Source of the DNA: Streptomyces sp. NRRL F-5122
GTDB taxonomy: Bacteria; Actinomycetota; Actinomycetes; Streptomycetales; Streptomycetaceae
Reading direction: 5' to 3'
Assembly (NCBI RefSeq): GCF_001507435.1
Contig: NZ_LMWH01000261.1
Coordinates: forward strand, 1 to 41,830
Length of the DNA stretch: 41,830 nt
Made by a program: the position numbers and the translations under genes
The notes under the pieces: generated by a model
What the model was told of the DNA's origin: nothing
Database searches by the model: none
What the model saw: the letters and a program-made list of their open reading frames with translations, nothing else
In this document: piece after piece, positions 32,653-41,173 of the stretch
How positions within the stretch are numbered: the first letter of the stretch is position 1
Layout: every line of letters begins with the position of its first letter

Positions 32653-32887
32653 ATGGCCCGCACCCGGATCCGGAGAGAGTCTGGAGTCGACGGGTCCTCG
32701 CATCTGGAGGCCGTCGCGAACGACCCTCTGACAACCAGCATGCTCCGCGGGCAGCCCACCGGGCACCGCGAGCGTCCGATCCGCACGACCCGCGGGGTGC
32801 GCTTCCCGCCGGGAACACGACCCGGGAGCACTCCCGGCTCTCCGGGACAGCCCACGGCGACCGCCGCCCCCGACCGGAGGAGACACC

Positions 32888-33571
32888 ATGTACGGCACCC
32901 CTCACATCGTCAGCGATGTGATGACCCAGACGGTCGCCGCGATAGGCCGCCGTGCCCCCTTCAAGGAGATCGTGCAGATGATGGACGACTGGAGGGTCAG
33001 CGCCCTGCCCGTCCTCGAGGGCAAGAGCCGCGTCGTCGGCGTGGTGTCGGAGGCCGACCTCCTGGCGAAGGAGGAGTTCCGCGACGACGGCTCCTCGGGA
33101 CACCGCCCGCCCGGAGGTTCCCCGTTCACCCGGTTGCACGGGCCCGCGGACCCGGCCAAGGCGGACGCGGTGACGGCCGAGCAGCTGATGACCGCGCCGC
33201 CGCTGACCACCCGTGCCGACGCGACGCTTGCACAGGCCGCACGGACCATGGCGCGCCACAAGGTGAAAAGGCTCCCCGTCATCGACGAGCTGGGCGACCT
33301 CCAGGGCATCGTCAGCCGCGCGGATCTGCTGAAGGTCTTCCTGCGGGACGACGAGGAGATCGCGGAGGAGATCCGGCGCGAGGTGGTGGCGTATCTCTTC
33401 CGGCCCCCGGCCTCGTCCGTGCGCGTCGAGGTCGAGGACGGGGTGGTGAAGCTCGGCGGCCGGATCCGGGACACCTCCTTGGTGCCGGTGGCCGCACGTC
33501 TGGCCCGGGCCGTCGAGGGCGTCGTGGACGTGCAGTTCCACCTCGCGGAACCTCAGGCCGTTCCGACATAG
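32888..33571 (+). CDS. CBS-pair and BON domain protein (copy 3)
   Basis: This 227-residue protein has CBS 1 (DVMTQTVAAIGRRAPFKEIV ... RVVGVVSEADLLAKEEF), CBS 2 (QLMTAPPLTTRADATLAQAA ... LQGIVSRADLLKVFL) and BON (VEVEDGVVKLGGRIRDTSLV ... VDVQFHL). The linker between the CBS domains is longer and Gly/Pro-rich (DDGSSGHRPPGGSPF) than in copies 1 and 2. ATG 32888 has GGAGGAGACACC upstream. It is upstream of the response-regulator gene in the same direction but with a 257-bp gap that contains another box, so it has its own promoter. Confidence 0.92.
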   Translation: MYGTPHIVSDVMTQTVAAIGRRAPFKEIVQMMDDWRVSALPVLEGKSRVVGVVSEADLLAKEEFRDDGSSGHRPPGGSPFTRLHGPADPAKADAVTAEQLMTAPPLTTRADATLAQAARTMARHKVKRLPVIDELGDLQGIVSRADLLKVFLRDDEEIAEEIRREVVAYLFRPPASSVRVEVEDGVVKLGGRIRDTSLVPVAARLARAVEGVVDVQFHLAEPQAVPT

Positions 33572-33729
33572 GCGGCGCGGCACCGCATCCGGCGTGCCGG
33601 TGTGCGCCGGATGCCGGCGCCCCGGGACGTCGTCCGTCGCACGCACCCTGCGCGGGACCGGCCGTGCGGCGCGGCGGCATGAGTCGCTGGTCCGGTACGA
33701 GGGGGCCGGTGAGGGAGCATGGTGGTACC

Positions 33730-33743
33730 GGGGGCCGGTCGGC
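33730..33743. promoter_or_regulatory. Dormancy-type box upstream of the response-regulator gene
   Basis: GGGCCGGTCGGCCC, perfect, lies 85 bases before the response-regulator start (33829). This suggests autoregulation. It is identical to the boxes at 22006 and 28003. Confidence 0.65.
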
Positions 33744-33828
33744 CCTAGTGCTCACCGTGCCCGCCGGACGACGATCGTCGGCACGGGCAGTCCGCGGTCC
33801 GCCCTCCACCGGGAAACGAGAGGTACCC

Positions 33829-34530
33829 ATGGCCGAGGCACGTACCTTCAGCGAGCAGCATCCGATCCGGGTCTTCCTGCTGGACGACCACGAGGTCGTA
33901 CGACGTGGCCTCGCCGATCTGCTGGACACGGAACCCGACATCTCCGTCGTCGGGGACGCCGACACGGTCGAGCACGCGCTCGCCCGCGGACCGGCGGTTC
34001 GGCCGCACGTGGCCGTCCTGGACGTACGCCTTCCGGACGGCGACGGCATCACCGTCTGCCGCGAGCTGCGCAGCCGGATGCCGGAGCTGGCCTGCCTCAT
34101 GCTGACCTCGTTCGACGACGAGGACGCACTGCTCGACGCGATCATGGCGGGGGCCTCGGGTTACGTGCTCAAACAGATCAAGGGGGCCGACCTGGTCTCG
34201 GCGGTCCGCACCGTCGCCTCCGGCCAGTCCATGCTCGACCCCGCGACCACCGCCCGGCTGATGCACTCGCTCCGCGCCGACCCCGCCGAGCAGCCCGCCG
34301 TGGCACCCGAGCTGGCGGGCCTTTCGCCCCGCGAGCGGGACATCCTCGCGCTCATCGGGGACGGTCTGACCAACCGGGAGATCGGCAAGAAGCTCTACCT
34401 GTCGGAGAAGACCGTCAAGAACCACATCTCGCGGCTGCTCGCCAAACTAGGCGTGCAGCGCCGGGTCCAGGCCGCGGTCCTCGCCTCGCAGCTGGAGGGG
34501 CCCGTGCCCGGGGACCACTCCACCCACTGA
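33829..34530 (+). CDS. NarL/FixJ-type response regulator, DevR/OsdR-like
   Basis: This 233-residue protein has a receiver domain (about 13-130): acidic pocket FLLDDHEVV, phospho-acceptor Asp65 in VAVLDVRLPDGDG, and Lys in GYVLKQIKGADLV. A LuxR-type HTH follows (about 165-225): LSPRERDILALIGDGLTNRE, LYLSEKTVKNHISRLLAKLG. KTVKNH is the pattern of the DevR/DosR and OsdR group. ATG 33829 has GAGAGG about 6 bases upstream. It faces the histidine kinase gene tail to tail with 74 bp between them. The palindrome upstream of its own gene and throughout the island is its likely target. Confidence 0.92.
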   Translation: MAEARTFSEQHPIRVFLLDDHEVVRRGLADLLDTEPDISVVGDADTVEHALARGPAVRPHVAVLDVRLPDGDGITVCRELRSRMPELACLMLTSFDDEDALLDAIMAGASGYVLKQIKGADLVSAVRTVASGQSMLDPATTARLMHSLRADPAEQPAVAPELAGLSPRERDILALIGDGLTNREIGKKLYLSEKTVKNHISRLLAKLGVQRRVQAAVLASQLEGPVPGDHSTH

Positions 34531-34604
34531 GCCGCGGCGTCCGGGGCCGCAGGGCGCTCACCGTGGGGTGCGGCGTTGCGGCGCCGGACGATCGGGCCGC
34601 GGGC
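34531..34604. terminator. Convergent gap with bidirectional hairpin potential
   Basis: Nested complementary pieces (CCGCGG near 34534 with CCGCGG near 34595, and CGTCCGG with CCGGACG inside) could fold between the two tail-to-tail genes. The loop is large, so the terminator is only a suggestion. Confidence 0.3.
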
Positions 34605-36320
34605 TCAGCGCACCGGCACCCGCCACACCAGGCGCGTGCCGCCGCCGGGACGTTCGCCCACGGTGAGAGTGCCGCCCAGCGCGTTGGCCCGTTCCTCCAG
34701 GTTCCGCAGCCCGCTGCGGGCCACGCCCGGAGGTACGCCGCAGCCGTCGTCGGCCACCGTCAGGGTCAACTCGCCGTCGGCGAACCTCAGGTGGACGTCC
34801 ACGGAATTCGCACCGGAGTGCCGTGCCGCGTTGCTCAGGGCCTCGCCGAGTACGGCGAGCGCATGGTCGGCCACATCGCCGGGGACATCGGTGTCCACCA
34901 GTCCCTCGATGCGCAGCGCGGGAGTGAAACCGAGCGTGCCGGCCGACACCTGCACCGCCTCCGACACACGCCTGCGCAGTCCGGCCTTCTCCGGCCCGCC
35001 GCCGTGCGCGCGCAGCCCGAAGATCGTCGAACGGATGATCTTGATGGTTTCGTCCAGGTCGTCGACGGTCCGTGACAGCCGCTCGGCGGCTTCCGGGTGG
35101 TCCACGAAACGCTGGGTGCTCTGCAGGGTCATCCCGGCCGCGAACAGCCGCTGGATCGCGAGGTCGTGCAGATCGCGGGCGATCCGGTCGCGGTCCTGCA
35201 GCAGCGCGATCTGCTCGGCGTCCCGGCGCCGCTCGGCCAGTTCCAGCGCCAGTGCGGCCTGCCCCGCGAAGCCGAGGAGGGGGCCCGCGTCGGTGTCGGT
35301 GAACGGCGTTCGCCCCGCGGTGCGCCCGAGCACCAGCACCCCGATGGACTTGCCGCTCGCCACGAGCGGCACGCCGACCACGGACCCGAGCCCGGCCCAC
35401 AGGACGGAAGCCTGGTCGATCCGGGGGTCCTGCTGGATATCGGGGCTGATCACCGGCTCCGCCGTGCTGAATGCGGCTTCCACGAAACCGTCCTGCCCCG
35501 ACATCACCAGACCCCTGCGCCGCTCCGCTTCGGCACCGACGGCGAACAGCGGCCGCAGCACCTCCTCCCCGGCGACCCGCTCGGCGATCATCCCCACATC
35601 GGCGGAGACGATGCCCCGCGCCTGCTCCACGATCAGTTCCAGCACGTCCGCGCTGGGAGCGCCCGACAGCAGCGCGCTGGTGACCTGGGAGCTCGCCCGC
35701 AGCAGGCGCTCACGCAGCCGCGTCTCCTCGTAGAGCCGGGCGTTCTCGATGGCGACGCCGGCCGCCACCGCCAGGGTGGAGAGCACAGCCTCGTCCTCGG
35801 CGTCGAACTCCGCGGCAGCGCGCTTCTCCGTGAGGTAGAGGTTTCCGAAGACCTTGTCGCGCACCCGGATGGGCACGCCGAGGAAGGAGTGCATCGGCGG
35901 ATGGTGGTCGGGGAAGCCGTAGGACGCCGGGTGGTCCGAGAGCTCCGCCAGACGCAGCGGCTCCGGGTGCCGGATCAGCTCACCGAGGATGCCGTGCCCG
36001 CTGGGCAGCGCCCCGATCTTCTCCCGTTCCTCGTCGCCGACGCCGATGGTGAGGAACTCGGAGAGCATGCGGTCGTCGCCGATGACGCCCAGGGCGCCGT
36101 ACTCGGCGTCGACGAGCACGACCGCGGCCTCGACGATGCTCCTCAGCGCCTGCGGCAGATCGAGTTCCCGCCCGACCGACAGCACGGCCTCAAGGAGGCG
36201 GTGCACCCGGTCCTGGGTGCCTCGCGCCGCATCGATACGGGCCTGCAGTTCGTCCAGCAGTTCGTCCAGCCGCAGCTTGGGCAGATACTGCTCGGCCGGG
36301 ACACGTCCTTCCGCGCTCAT
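34605..36320 (-). CDS. GAF-GAF histidine kinase, DevS/OsdK-like
   Basis: This 571-residue cytoplasmic sensor has two GAF domains (about 55-195 and 225-362), a HisKA_3 dimerisation domain with the phospho-acceptor His385 (DRIARDLHDLAIQRLFAAGM) and a HATPase (VLGEALSNAARHSGANS, DDGCGVPPGVARSGLRNLEE). No membrane helix is present. GAF 1 has HHPPMHSFLGVPIRVRD followed by KVFGNLYLTEK (His139, His140, His144), the part where mycobacterial DevS carries its haem-ligand His149; haem binding is inferred. ATG 36320 has GGAGGAG upstream. Convergent with the response-regulator gene, this is the expected partner that senses oxygen, NO/CO or redox state. Confidence 0.9.
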   Translation of the reverse strand: MSAEGRVPAEQYLPKLRLDELLDELQARIDAARGTQDRVHRLLEAVLSVGRELDLPQALRSIVEAAVVLVDAEYGALGVIGDDRMLSEFLTIGVGDEEREKIGALPSGHGILGELIRHPEPLRLAELSDHPASYGFPDHHPPMHSFLGVPIRVRDKVFGNLYLTEKRAAAEFDAEDEAVLSTLAVAAGVAIENARLYEETRLRERLLRASSQVTSALLSGAPSADVLELIVEQARGIVSADVGMIAERVAGEEVLRPLFAVGAEAERRRGLVMSGQDGFVEAAFSTAEPVISPDIQQDPRIDQASVLWAGLGSVVGVPLVASGKSIGVLVLGRTAGRTPFTDTDAGPLLGFAGQAALALELAERRRDAEQIALLQDRDRIARDLHDLAIQRLFAAGMTLQSTQRFVDHPEAAERLSRTVDDLDETIKIIRSTIFGLRAHGGGPEKAGLRRRVSEAVQVSAGTLGFTPALRIEGLVDTDVPGDVADHALAVLGEALSNAARHSGANSVDVHLRFADGELTLTVADDGCGVPPGVARSGLRNLEERANALGGTLTVGERPGGGTRLVWRVPVR

Positions 36321-36545
36321 CGCTCTCCTCCGACCGAATCACTCAGACAAGGTGCGGATCACCGGCAACTTCCAGGCCCTTACGATACTGGCTGACGGGC
36401 CGGAGCGAGGGTCGTCGCTCACCTGGAGTGACCAGCTGTCCGGCCGCCCGAACTGCGGGAGCTCTCCTCCGCCGGCCCTCCCCCGACGTGCGCGGGCGCG
36501 TTGCACGCAGCCCCATGTCCACTTTGCCCCTACTGTGCTGGGGAG

Positions 36546-37736
36546 ATGACCGGCAGTCAGGACGCGGGAGACGCGGTGGCGGATGCGGGCGACTCGGGGC
36601 GAGAACGCAGGAAGGGCGCCGTGGGGCTCGGCAGCCGGCCGCCCCGCTCCGTTCGTGTCGCCCGCCGCGCCCCGGCCGCCCCGCGAGTCGTCCCGGCCGA
36701 ACACACGGTCCCCTGGTTGCGGGTCGCGGCCGCCTACGCATGGCGCCTCGTGCTTGTCGGGGTCGCCGTCTACGGCGTCTTCATCGTGCTGGGGCGCTTC
36801 CACCTCGTTGCCGTTTCCCTGTTTCTCGCCCTGGTCGTCACCTCGGTTCTGCACCCCGTCGCCGACCTGCTGAACCGGTGGCTTCCGCGGCCCCTGTGCG
36901 TGGCGATCGCCCTGGTCGGCAGCCTGATCCTGGTCCTGGCGCTGCTCGCCCTGGTGGGCGAGGCGGTGGCGGGCGCATGGTCGGGGCTGACCGGGGAGTT
37001 CCGCGGCGGCATCCGTCAGATCCAACGCTGGCTCGAACGGCCGCCGTTCCGGGTCAACCACGGCACCCTGTCCGGCCTCCAGGACCAGATCTCCTCCTAC
37101 CTCGCCTCCCACCGCGCCGACCTGCTCAGCAGAGCCGTCAGCGGCCTGGGCAGGGTCGTCGAACTGATCACCGGGGCCGCCCTCGCGCTGTTCTCCTCCG
37201 TGTTCTTCATCCACTCGGGCGAACGCCTGTGGTCCTGGGCACGCGACGCGTTCCTGCCCGTCGGCGCGCGCCCGACGTGGGACCGGGCCGGACACGCCGC
37301 CTGGCGGACGTTCGCCGGGTACACCCGGGGCATCATCATCGTGGCGGCCACCAACGCCGTACTCGTGGGGATCGCCCTGTTCGCGCTCCGGGTGCCGCTC
37401 GCGCTGCCGCTCACCCTGCTGGAGTTCTTCGCCGCGTTCGTGCCCCTGGTCGGCTCGCCGATCGCGCTCGGTGTGGCGACCGTCGTCGCCCTCGCCGGAC
37501 GCGGCCCCCTCACGGCCGCGGCCGTTCTGCTGCTCATCGTGGTGATCGGGCAGATCGAGGGGCATCTGCTGCATCCCCTGGTGATGAGCTGGGCCGTTCG
37601 CCTGCACCCCCTCGTCGTCGCGGTGTCCGTCATCGCGGGCGGCATCGTCGCGGGGGTGATCGGCGCCGTCGTGGCCGTCCCGTTCGTCTCGGTCGCCTGG
37701 GCGGTGATACAGGCGCTGCGCTCCACGCCCTCGTAG
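36546..37736 (+). CDS. AI-2E family (PF01594) membrane protein
   Basis: This 396-residue protein has about eight membrane helices in the AI-2E pattern: two near the start (VLVGVAVYGVFIVLGRF; LFLALVVTSVLHPVADLLNR), LCVAIALVGSLILVLALLAL, a soluble middle region, IITGAALALFSSVFFIHSG-like LITGAALALFSSVFFIHSG, GIIIVAATNAVLVGIALFAL, LLEFFAAFVPLVGSPIAL and a C-terminal pair with IEGHLLHPLVM. The family includes YdgG/TqsA and Na/H-antiporter-like proteins; the substrate is unknown. The first 55 residues are Arg-rich and cytoplasmic. ATG 36546 has no well-spaced ribosome site, so the start is uncertain. Divergent from the kinase gene. Confidence 0.85.
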   Translation: MTGSQDAGDAVADAGDSGRERRKGAVGLGSRPPRSVRVARRAPAAPRVVPAEHTVPWLRVAAAYAWRLVLVGVAVYGVFIVLGRFHLVAVSLFLALVVTSVLHPVADLLNRWLPRPLCVAIALVGSLILVLALLALVGEAVAGAWSGLTGEFRGGIRQIQRWLERPPFRVNHGTLSGLQDQISSYLASHRADLLSRAVSGLGRVVELITGAALALFSSVFFIHSGERLWSWARDAFLPVGARPTWDRAGHAAWRTFAGYTRGIIIVAATNAVLVGIALFALRVPLALPLTLLEFFAAFVPLVGSPIALGVATVVALAGRGPLTAAAVLLLIVVIGQIEGHLLHPLVMSWAVRLHPLVVAVSVIAGGIVAGVIGAVVAVPFVSVAWAVIQALRSTPS

Positions 37737-37825
37737 CGTCCGGCGGTCCGGGGCGCGCGGCCCGCGGCGCCGTGCCACGCTGGCCTCGGGGCGGTGACGC
37801 GTCGGCCGGAGGTACGGGAGGCGAT

Positions 37826-39406
37826 GTGGGCCCCGAGGAACGAGGCACGCCGGAGGACGCCCGACCGCACCCACGGTCACTGGGACGCAGACGCTTCGTC
37901 GGTGTGTGCGCCGCCGCCGGGATCGCCTCGGTGACGGCCGCCGCCTGCGATCCGGCACCGCCGGCGCGTGGGCACCCGAAGGGGGTCGCCTCCCACCTCC
38001 CGGAGGTGGAACGGGACCTTCATGGGTCACCCGACTGGCGTATCGGCAGCGAGGGCCCGGCGACGGCCGTGGCCGGCTACGCCGACCGGGTGAGCGTGGT
38101 GCCGGGCGAGGAGTGCGGCCTGTACGTCTCGACCACCGCGCGCTCCTTCCGAGTCTCGGCCTTCCGCGTCGGCTGGTACGGCGGGGCCGGGGCAAGCCTC
38201 GTCTGGCGCTCGCCCCGCGTACCGGGCCGCGTCCAGCCCGAGCCGCGCCTGCTGCCGCAGACCCGCACCGTCCGTGCCGACTGGCCGCGCACGCTGACGT
38301 TCAGCACGGCCGGCTGGCCCGAGGGCGCCTATCTGCTGCGCCTGGACGCGGACAACGGACATCAGCGCCATGTGCCGCTGATCGTGCGTTCCACCCGGGG
38401 CGCGGGGCGGACGGTGCTCATGCACGCCCCTGCCACCTGGCAGGCCTACAACCGGTGGGGCGGCTACAGCCTCTACGACGGCGCCTCCGGCGGTTACGCC
38501 ACCCGCTCCCTCGCCGTCACCTTCGACCGGCCCTACGACGCCGACGGCGCGGAGAAGTTCCTCGTGTACGAACGGGCGGTGGTGGTGCTGGCCGAACGGC
38601 TCGGCATACCGCTGGCGTACACCACGGGCACCGACGTGCACCGCGACCCGGAGGTTCTGCGCGGCGCGGCGGCCGTGATCGCTCTGGGCCACGACGAGTA
38701 CTGGACCCCGGAGCAGCGCCGGCACGTCACCCAGGCCCGCGACGTCGGCACCAATGTCGCCTTCCTCGGCGCCAACACCTGCTTCCGCCGGGTCCGCATC
38801 GAGCGGGGCGAGACGCTGCCCGACCGCACCGTGGTCTGCTACAAGTCCTCGGTCCGGGACGACCCCTGCTACGCGACGCGGCCGGCCCTCGCGACCACCG
38901 ACTTCCGCCGGGCCCCGGCGGCCGATCCCGAGTCCTCGCTCACGGGCGTGCTCTACGAGGGCTACCCGACGGACGCGCCGTACGTCGTCCACGCGGCGGA
39001 CCACTGGCTGTACGAGGGAACCGGGGTGCGCCCCGGCGACGGCTTCGACCACCTGGTCGGTGTCGAGTACGACCGGGTGACGCCGGGCGCCTCCGTGCCC
39101 GAACCGCTGGAGATAACGGCCCATTCGCCCCTGGTGTGCAACGGTCTGCGCAGCCACAGCGACTCCGCCTACTACACGGTCCCGGGCGGTGCCGGCGTCT
39201 TCGCCACGGGCACCATGCGCTGGGTGGAGGCGCTCATGGCGGGCACCGCCGACGGCGGTCGCGACCACGGCATGGACGCCCGTACCGGGGCCTTCGTGAC
39301 CCGCACGACGGAGAACCTCCTGCGCGCCTTCGCTGAGGGCCCCGCCGCCCGCCACCGGCCCGCGCCGCGGCCGAACACGGACGAGGTGTACGGGAGCACG
39401 GGCTGA
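37826..39406 (+). CDS. Tat-exported lipoprotein related to N,N-dimethylformamidase large subunit
   Basis: This 526-residue protein has a twin-arginine start (GRRRFVGVCAAAGIAS) and a lipobox ending VTAAAC (Cys41), so it is probably a lipid-anchored protein outside the membrane. The rest follows the N,N-dimethylformamidase beta-subunit family: VSVVPGEECGLYVSTTARSF with FRVGWYGGAGA, TWQAYNRWGGYSLYDG, AAAVIALGHDEYWTPEQRRH, VAFLGANTCFRRVR and YYTVPGGAGVFATGTMRWVE. Real dimethylformamidases are cytoplasmic and have a small subunit; neither fits here, so the substrate is unknown. I chose GTG 37826 with GGGAGG just upstream. Confidence 0.8.
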   Translation: MGPEERGTPEDARPHPRSLGRRRFVGVCAAAGIASVTAAACDPAPPARGHPKGVASHLPEVERDLHGSPDWRIGSEGPATAVAGYADRVSVVPGEECGLYVSTTARSFRVSAFRVGWYGGAGASLVWRSPRVPGRVQPEPRLLPQTRTVRADWPRTLTFSTAGWPEGAYLLRLDADNGHQRHVPLIVRSTRGAGRTVLMHAPATWQAYNRWGGYSLYDGASGGYATRSLAVTFDRPYDADGAEKFLVYERAVVVLAERLGIPLAYTTGTDVHRDPEVLRGAAAVIALGHDEYWTPEQRRHVTQARDVGTNVAFLGANTCFRRVRIERGETLPDRTVVCYKSSVRDDPCYATRPALATTDFRRAPAADPESSLTGVLYEGYPTDAPYVVHAADHWLYEGTGVRPGDGFDHLVGVEYDRVTPGASVPEPLEITAHSPLVCNGLRSHSDSAYYTVPGGAGVFATGTMRWVEALMAGTADGGRDHGMDARTGAFVTRTTENLLRAFAEGPAARHRPAPRPNTDEVYGSTG

Positions 39407-39517
39407 GGAAGGGGCCCGGGGACGCCGCGGGCGGACGGTTCGCGCGCGAGCACGGCCGTCTGCCGGCGGCACGGTGACCGGCGATCGGCGTGAGGTCCGG
39501 TGTGACAGCATGAGCCA

Positions 39518-40273
39518 GTGATCAAGCCACCACCGGGATCCTCCGGTGTCGACCTCCTGGACGTACGCGGCATCCGATTCGTCGAGACCGCCGCTCCGTG
39601 GCTGTCCTCCGAGGAACAGGCGGCCCTGGACCGCGTCTGGGAGGACGCGGTCCGGGCCAACCCGAACCTCTTCGACGGCCCCGTGGCGGCCTGCGCCGGG
39701 CTGGAGCGCGAGGACCCGCACGGCCTGGTCATCACCTGGGCGCGGACGACGTACCGGCACTACGCCCTGCGGCGGGTGAACGGAACAGCCCGCCGTCTGC
39801 CGGCCCTCTTCGTGAGCACGCTCCAGCCGACGGAGGACGGGCGTCTGATGGTGGGAAGGATGTCACCGGCCACGGCCGCACCCGGCCGCTGGCAGTTGCC
39901 GGGCGGTTCCCTGGAACCTCCGGTCGGCGACAGGCCGCTCGATCTGGCCGCGCTCCGCGGGCACGCCGCACGGGAACTGGTCGAGGAGACCGGGGTCGAC
40001 ACACCCGCCGAGGACCTGACCCTGTGGCGTGTCACGCTCGGCGCCGCCGGCAACGTCGGCACTCTCTTCACCGCGCCCAGCCGGCCTGTGTCGCTGCTGC
40101 ACGACCGCTTCCATGCTCTCGTGGCCTCGGAGAAGGCGCTGGGCCGCGAACCGGAACTGGACCGGTTCGCCCTGGTCCGCTCGCCCGCCGACCTGGCCCG
40201 GCTGGCAGGACCGCATGTGGAGTACCTGGAACCGGTCGTCCGGCTGTACACGGCAGCCACGCCCCCTGCATGA
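39518..40273 (+). CDS. Nudix hydrolase
   Basis: This 251-residue protein carries a Nudix domain (about 100-235). The box reads WQLPGGSLEPPVGDRPLD, followed by AARELVEETGVD, with an insert between the Gly and the R-E-x-x-E-E-x-G part compared with the standard 23-residue box; the metal-binding Glu residues are kept. The N-terminal 90 residues (WLSSEEQAALDRVWEDAVRA, NPNLFDGPVAACAG) form an extra domain seen in some actinobacterial Nudix proteins. The substrate is unknown. The start is GTG 39518, with no clear ribosome site; CAGCAT 6 bases upstream may be a -10 box. Convergent with the SDR gene. Confidence 0.85.
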   Translation: MIKPPPGSSGVDLLDVRGIRFVETAAPWLSSEEQAALDRVWEDAVRANPNLFDGPVAACAGLEREDPHGLVITWARTTYRHYALRRVNGTARRLPALFVSTLQPTEDGRLMVGRMSPATAAPGRWQLPGGSLEPPVGDRPLDLAALRGHAARELVEETGVDTPAEDLTLWRVTLGAAGNVGTLFTAPSRPVSLLHDRFHALVASEKALGREPELDRFALVRSPADLARLAGPHVEYLEPVVRLYTAATPPA

Positions 40274-40309
40274 CCCGGCCGCACCCTTCCTGAGGCCGCT
40301 CCCCCGGGG

Positions 40310-41008
40310 CTACCGGAGCTGCTCGTACAGCGACTCCAGGTCCCCGGACAGTGCCGCCTTGAGACCGCGCGTGGCGTCGTCGACCAGCACCTCGTGGGCT
40401 CCCGCCTCGATGCCGTCCAACGCGGCCACGGCGACGTCGCGGGGGCTGGACTTGGGGGCGTCGACGTGCGCCGCCATGTCGGTGTCGACATACGCCACAT
40501 GCAGGCCGGTGACCGTGATGCCGCGCGGCTTCAGGTGCAGGCGCAGGGAGTTGGTCTGCGACCACAGCCCGGCCTTGGAGGCGCTGTAGGGGGTGCCGTC
40601 GGCCAGCCAGGACAAGGCGGAGTGGAAGTTGAGGATGTGACCGCCGCCGTTGCCCTCGATGATCGGCACGAAGGCGCGCGTGACCAGCAGCGGACCGTAG
40701 AAGTTGATCTCCATGTCGCGGCGTACGTCGTCGATCGACGAGTCCAGGTACGAGGCGTGACTCGAGGCGCCGGCGTTGTTGATCAGGACGGTGACGTCCC
40801 CGGCCTGAGCGGCCACGGCAGCCACGGAGGCGGGGTCGGTGACCTCCAGCGCCAACGGCACCGCGTCGGGATGCGTCACCGTGCGGGGGTCGCGCGCCGT
40901 GGCGTAGACCTTCCCCGCGCCGCGCGCGTACAGCTCCTCGACCAGGGACTTTCCGATGCCCCTGTTGCCGCCGGTAACGAGGACGGCCGCGCCCTTGAGA
41001 GCAGTCAT
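40310..41008 (-). CDS. Short-chain dehydrogenase/reductase
   Basis: This 232-residue enzyme is a classic SDR: LVTGGNRGIGKSLVEEL (cofactor motif), VTVLINNAGASSHASYL, ILNFHSALSWLADGTPYSAS with SK next (Ser, Tyr and Lys all present), and the late HVAYVDTDMAAHVD. The substrate is unknown. ATG 41008 has the textbook ribosome site TTGGAGGTAAG. Two TetR-type palindromes (41027-41042 and 41053-41066) lie immediately upstream, and the TetR gene is next upstream on the same strand, so the SDR is very likely repressed by that regulator. Confidence 0.9.
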   Translation of the reverse strand: MTALKGAAVLVTGGNRGIGKSLVEELYARGAGKVYATARDPRTVTHPDAVPLALEVTDPASVAAVAAQAGDVTVLINNAGASSHASYLDSSIDDVRRDMEINFYGPLLVTRAFVPIIEGNGGGHILNFHSALSWLADGTPYSASKAGLWSQTNSLRLHLKPRGITVTGLHVAYVDTDMAAHVDAPKSSPRDVAVAALDGIEAGAHEVLVDDATRGLKAALSGDLESLYEQLR

Positions 41009-41026
41009 TTCTTACCTCCAAGACAG

Positions 41027-41042
41027 AAAACCGATCGGTTTT
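41027..41042. promoter_or_regulatory. TetR-type operator 1
   Basis: AAAACCGATCGGTTTT is a perfect 16-bp palindrome 18 bases upstream of the SDR start. Together with the second copy, centred 25 bp away, it likely binds the TetR protein encoded next door. Confidence 0.8.
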
Positions 41043-41052
41043 ACGACACCGT

Positions 41053-41066
41053 AAACCGATCGGTTT
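41053..41066. promoter_or_regulatory. TetR-type operator 2
   Basis: AAACCGATCGGTTT is a perfect 14-bp palindrome with the same core as operator 1. It lies 44 bases upstream of the SDR start, probably over the promoter. Confidence 0.8.
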
Positions 41067-41173
41067 CCCGCACGCAAGACGCGGCCCCGCTTTTTAGTTT
41101 GTTTTTCCAACCCATGGCCTGCGGGGGCAGCGCACCGGTCCCGCTCACGGCCCCCGCACCCGTCATCGACGGG

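Noticed and set aside
36428..37820. Plus-strand frame overlapping the AI-2E gene upstream of the dimethylformamidase-like protein
   Set aside because: Arg/Pro-rich shadow of the AI-2E gene. The real protein begins at GTG 37826 with its Tat signal.
41081..41107. GC hairpin plus T-run as a plus-strand terminator
   Set aside because: No plus-strand gene runs into it; the stem is 4 bp with a 2-base loop. More likely an AT-rich spacer between TetR and SDR genes.
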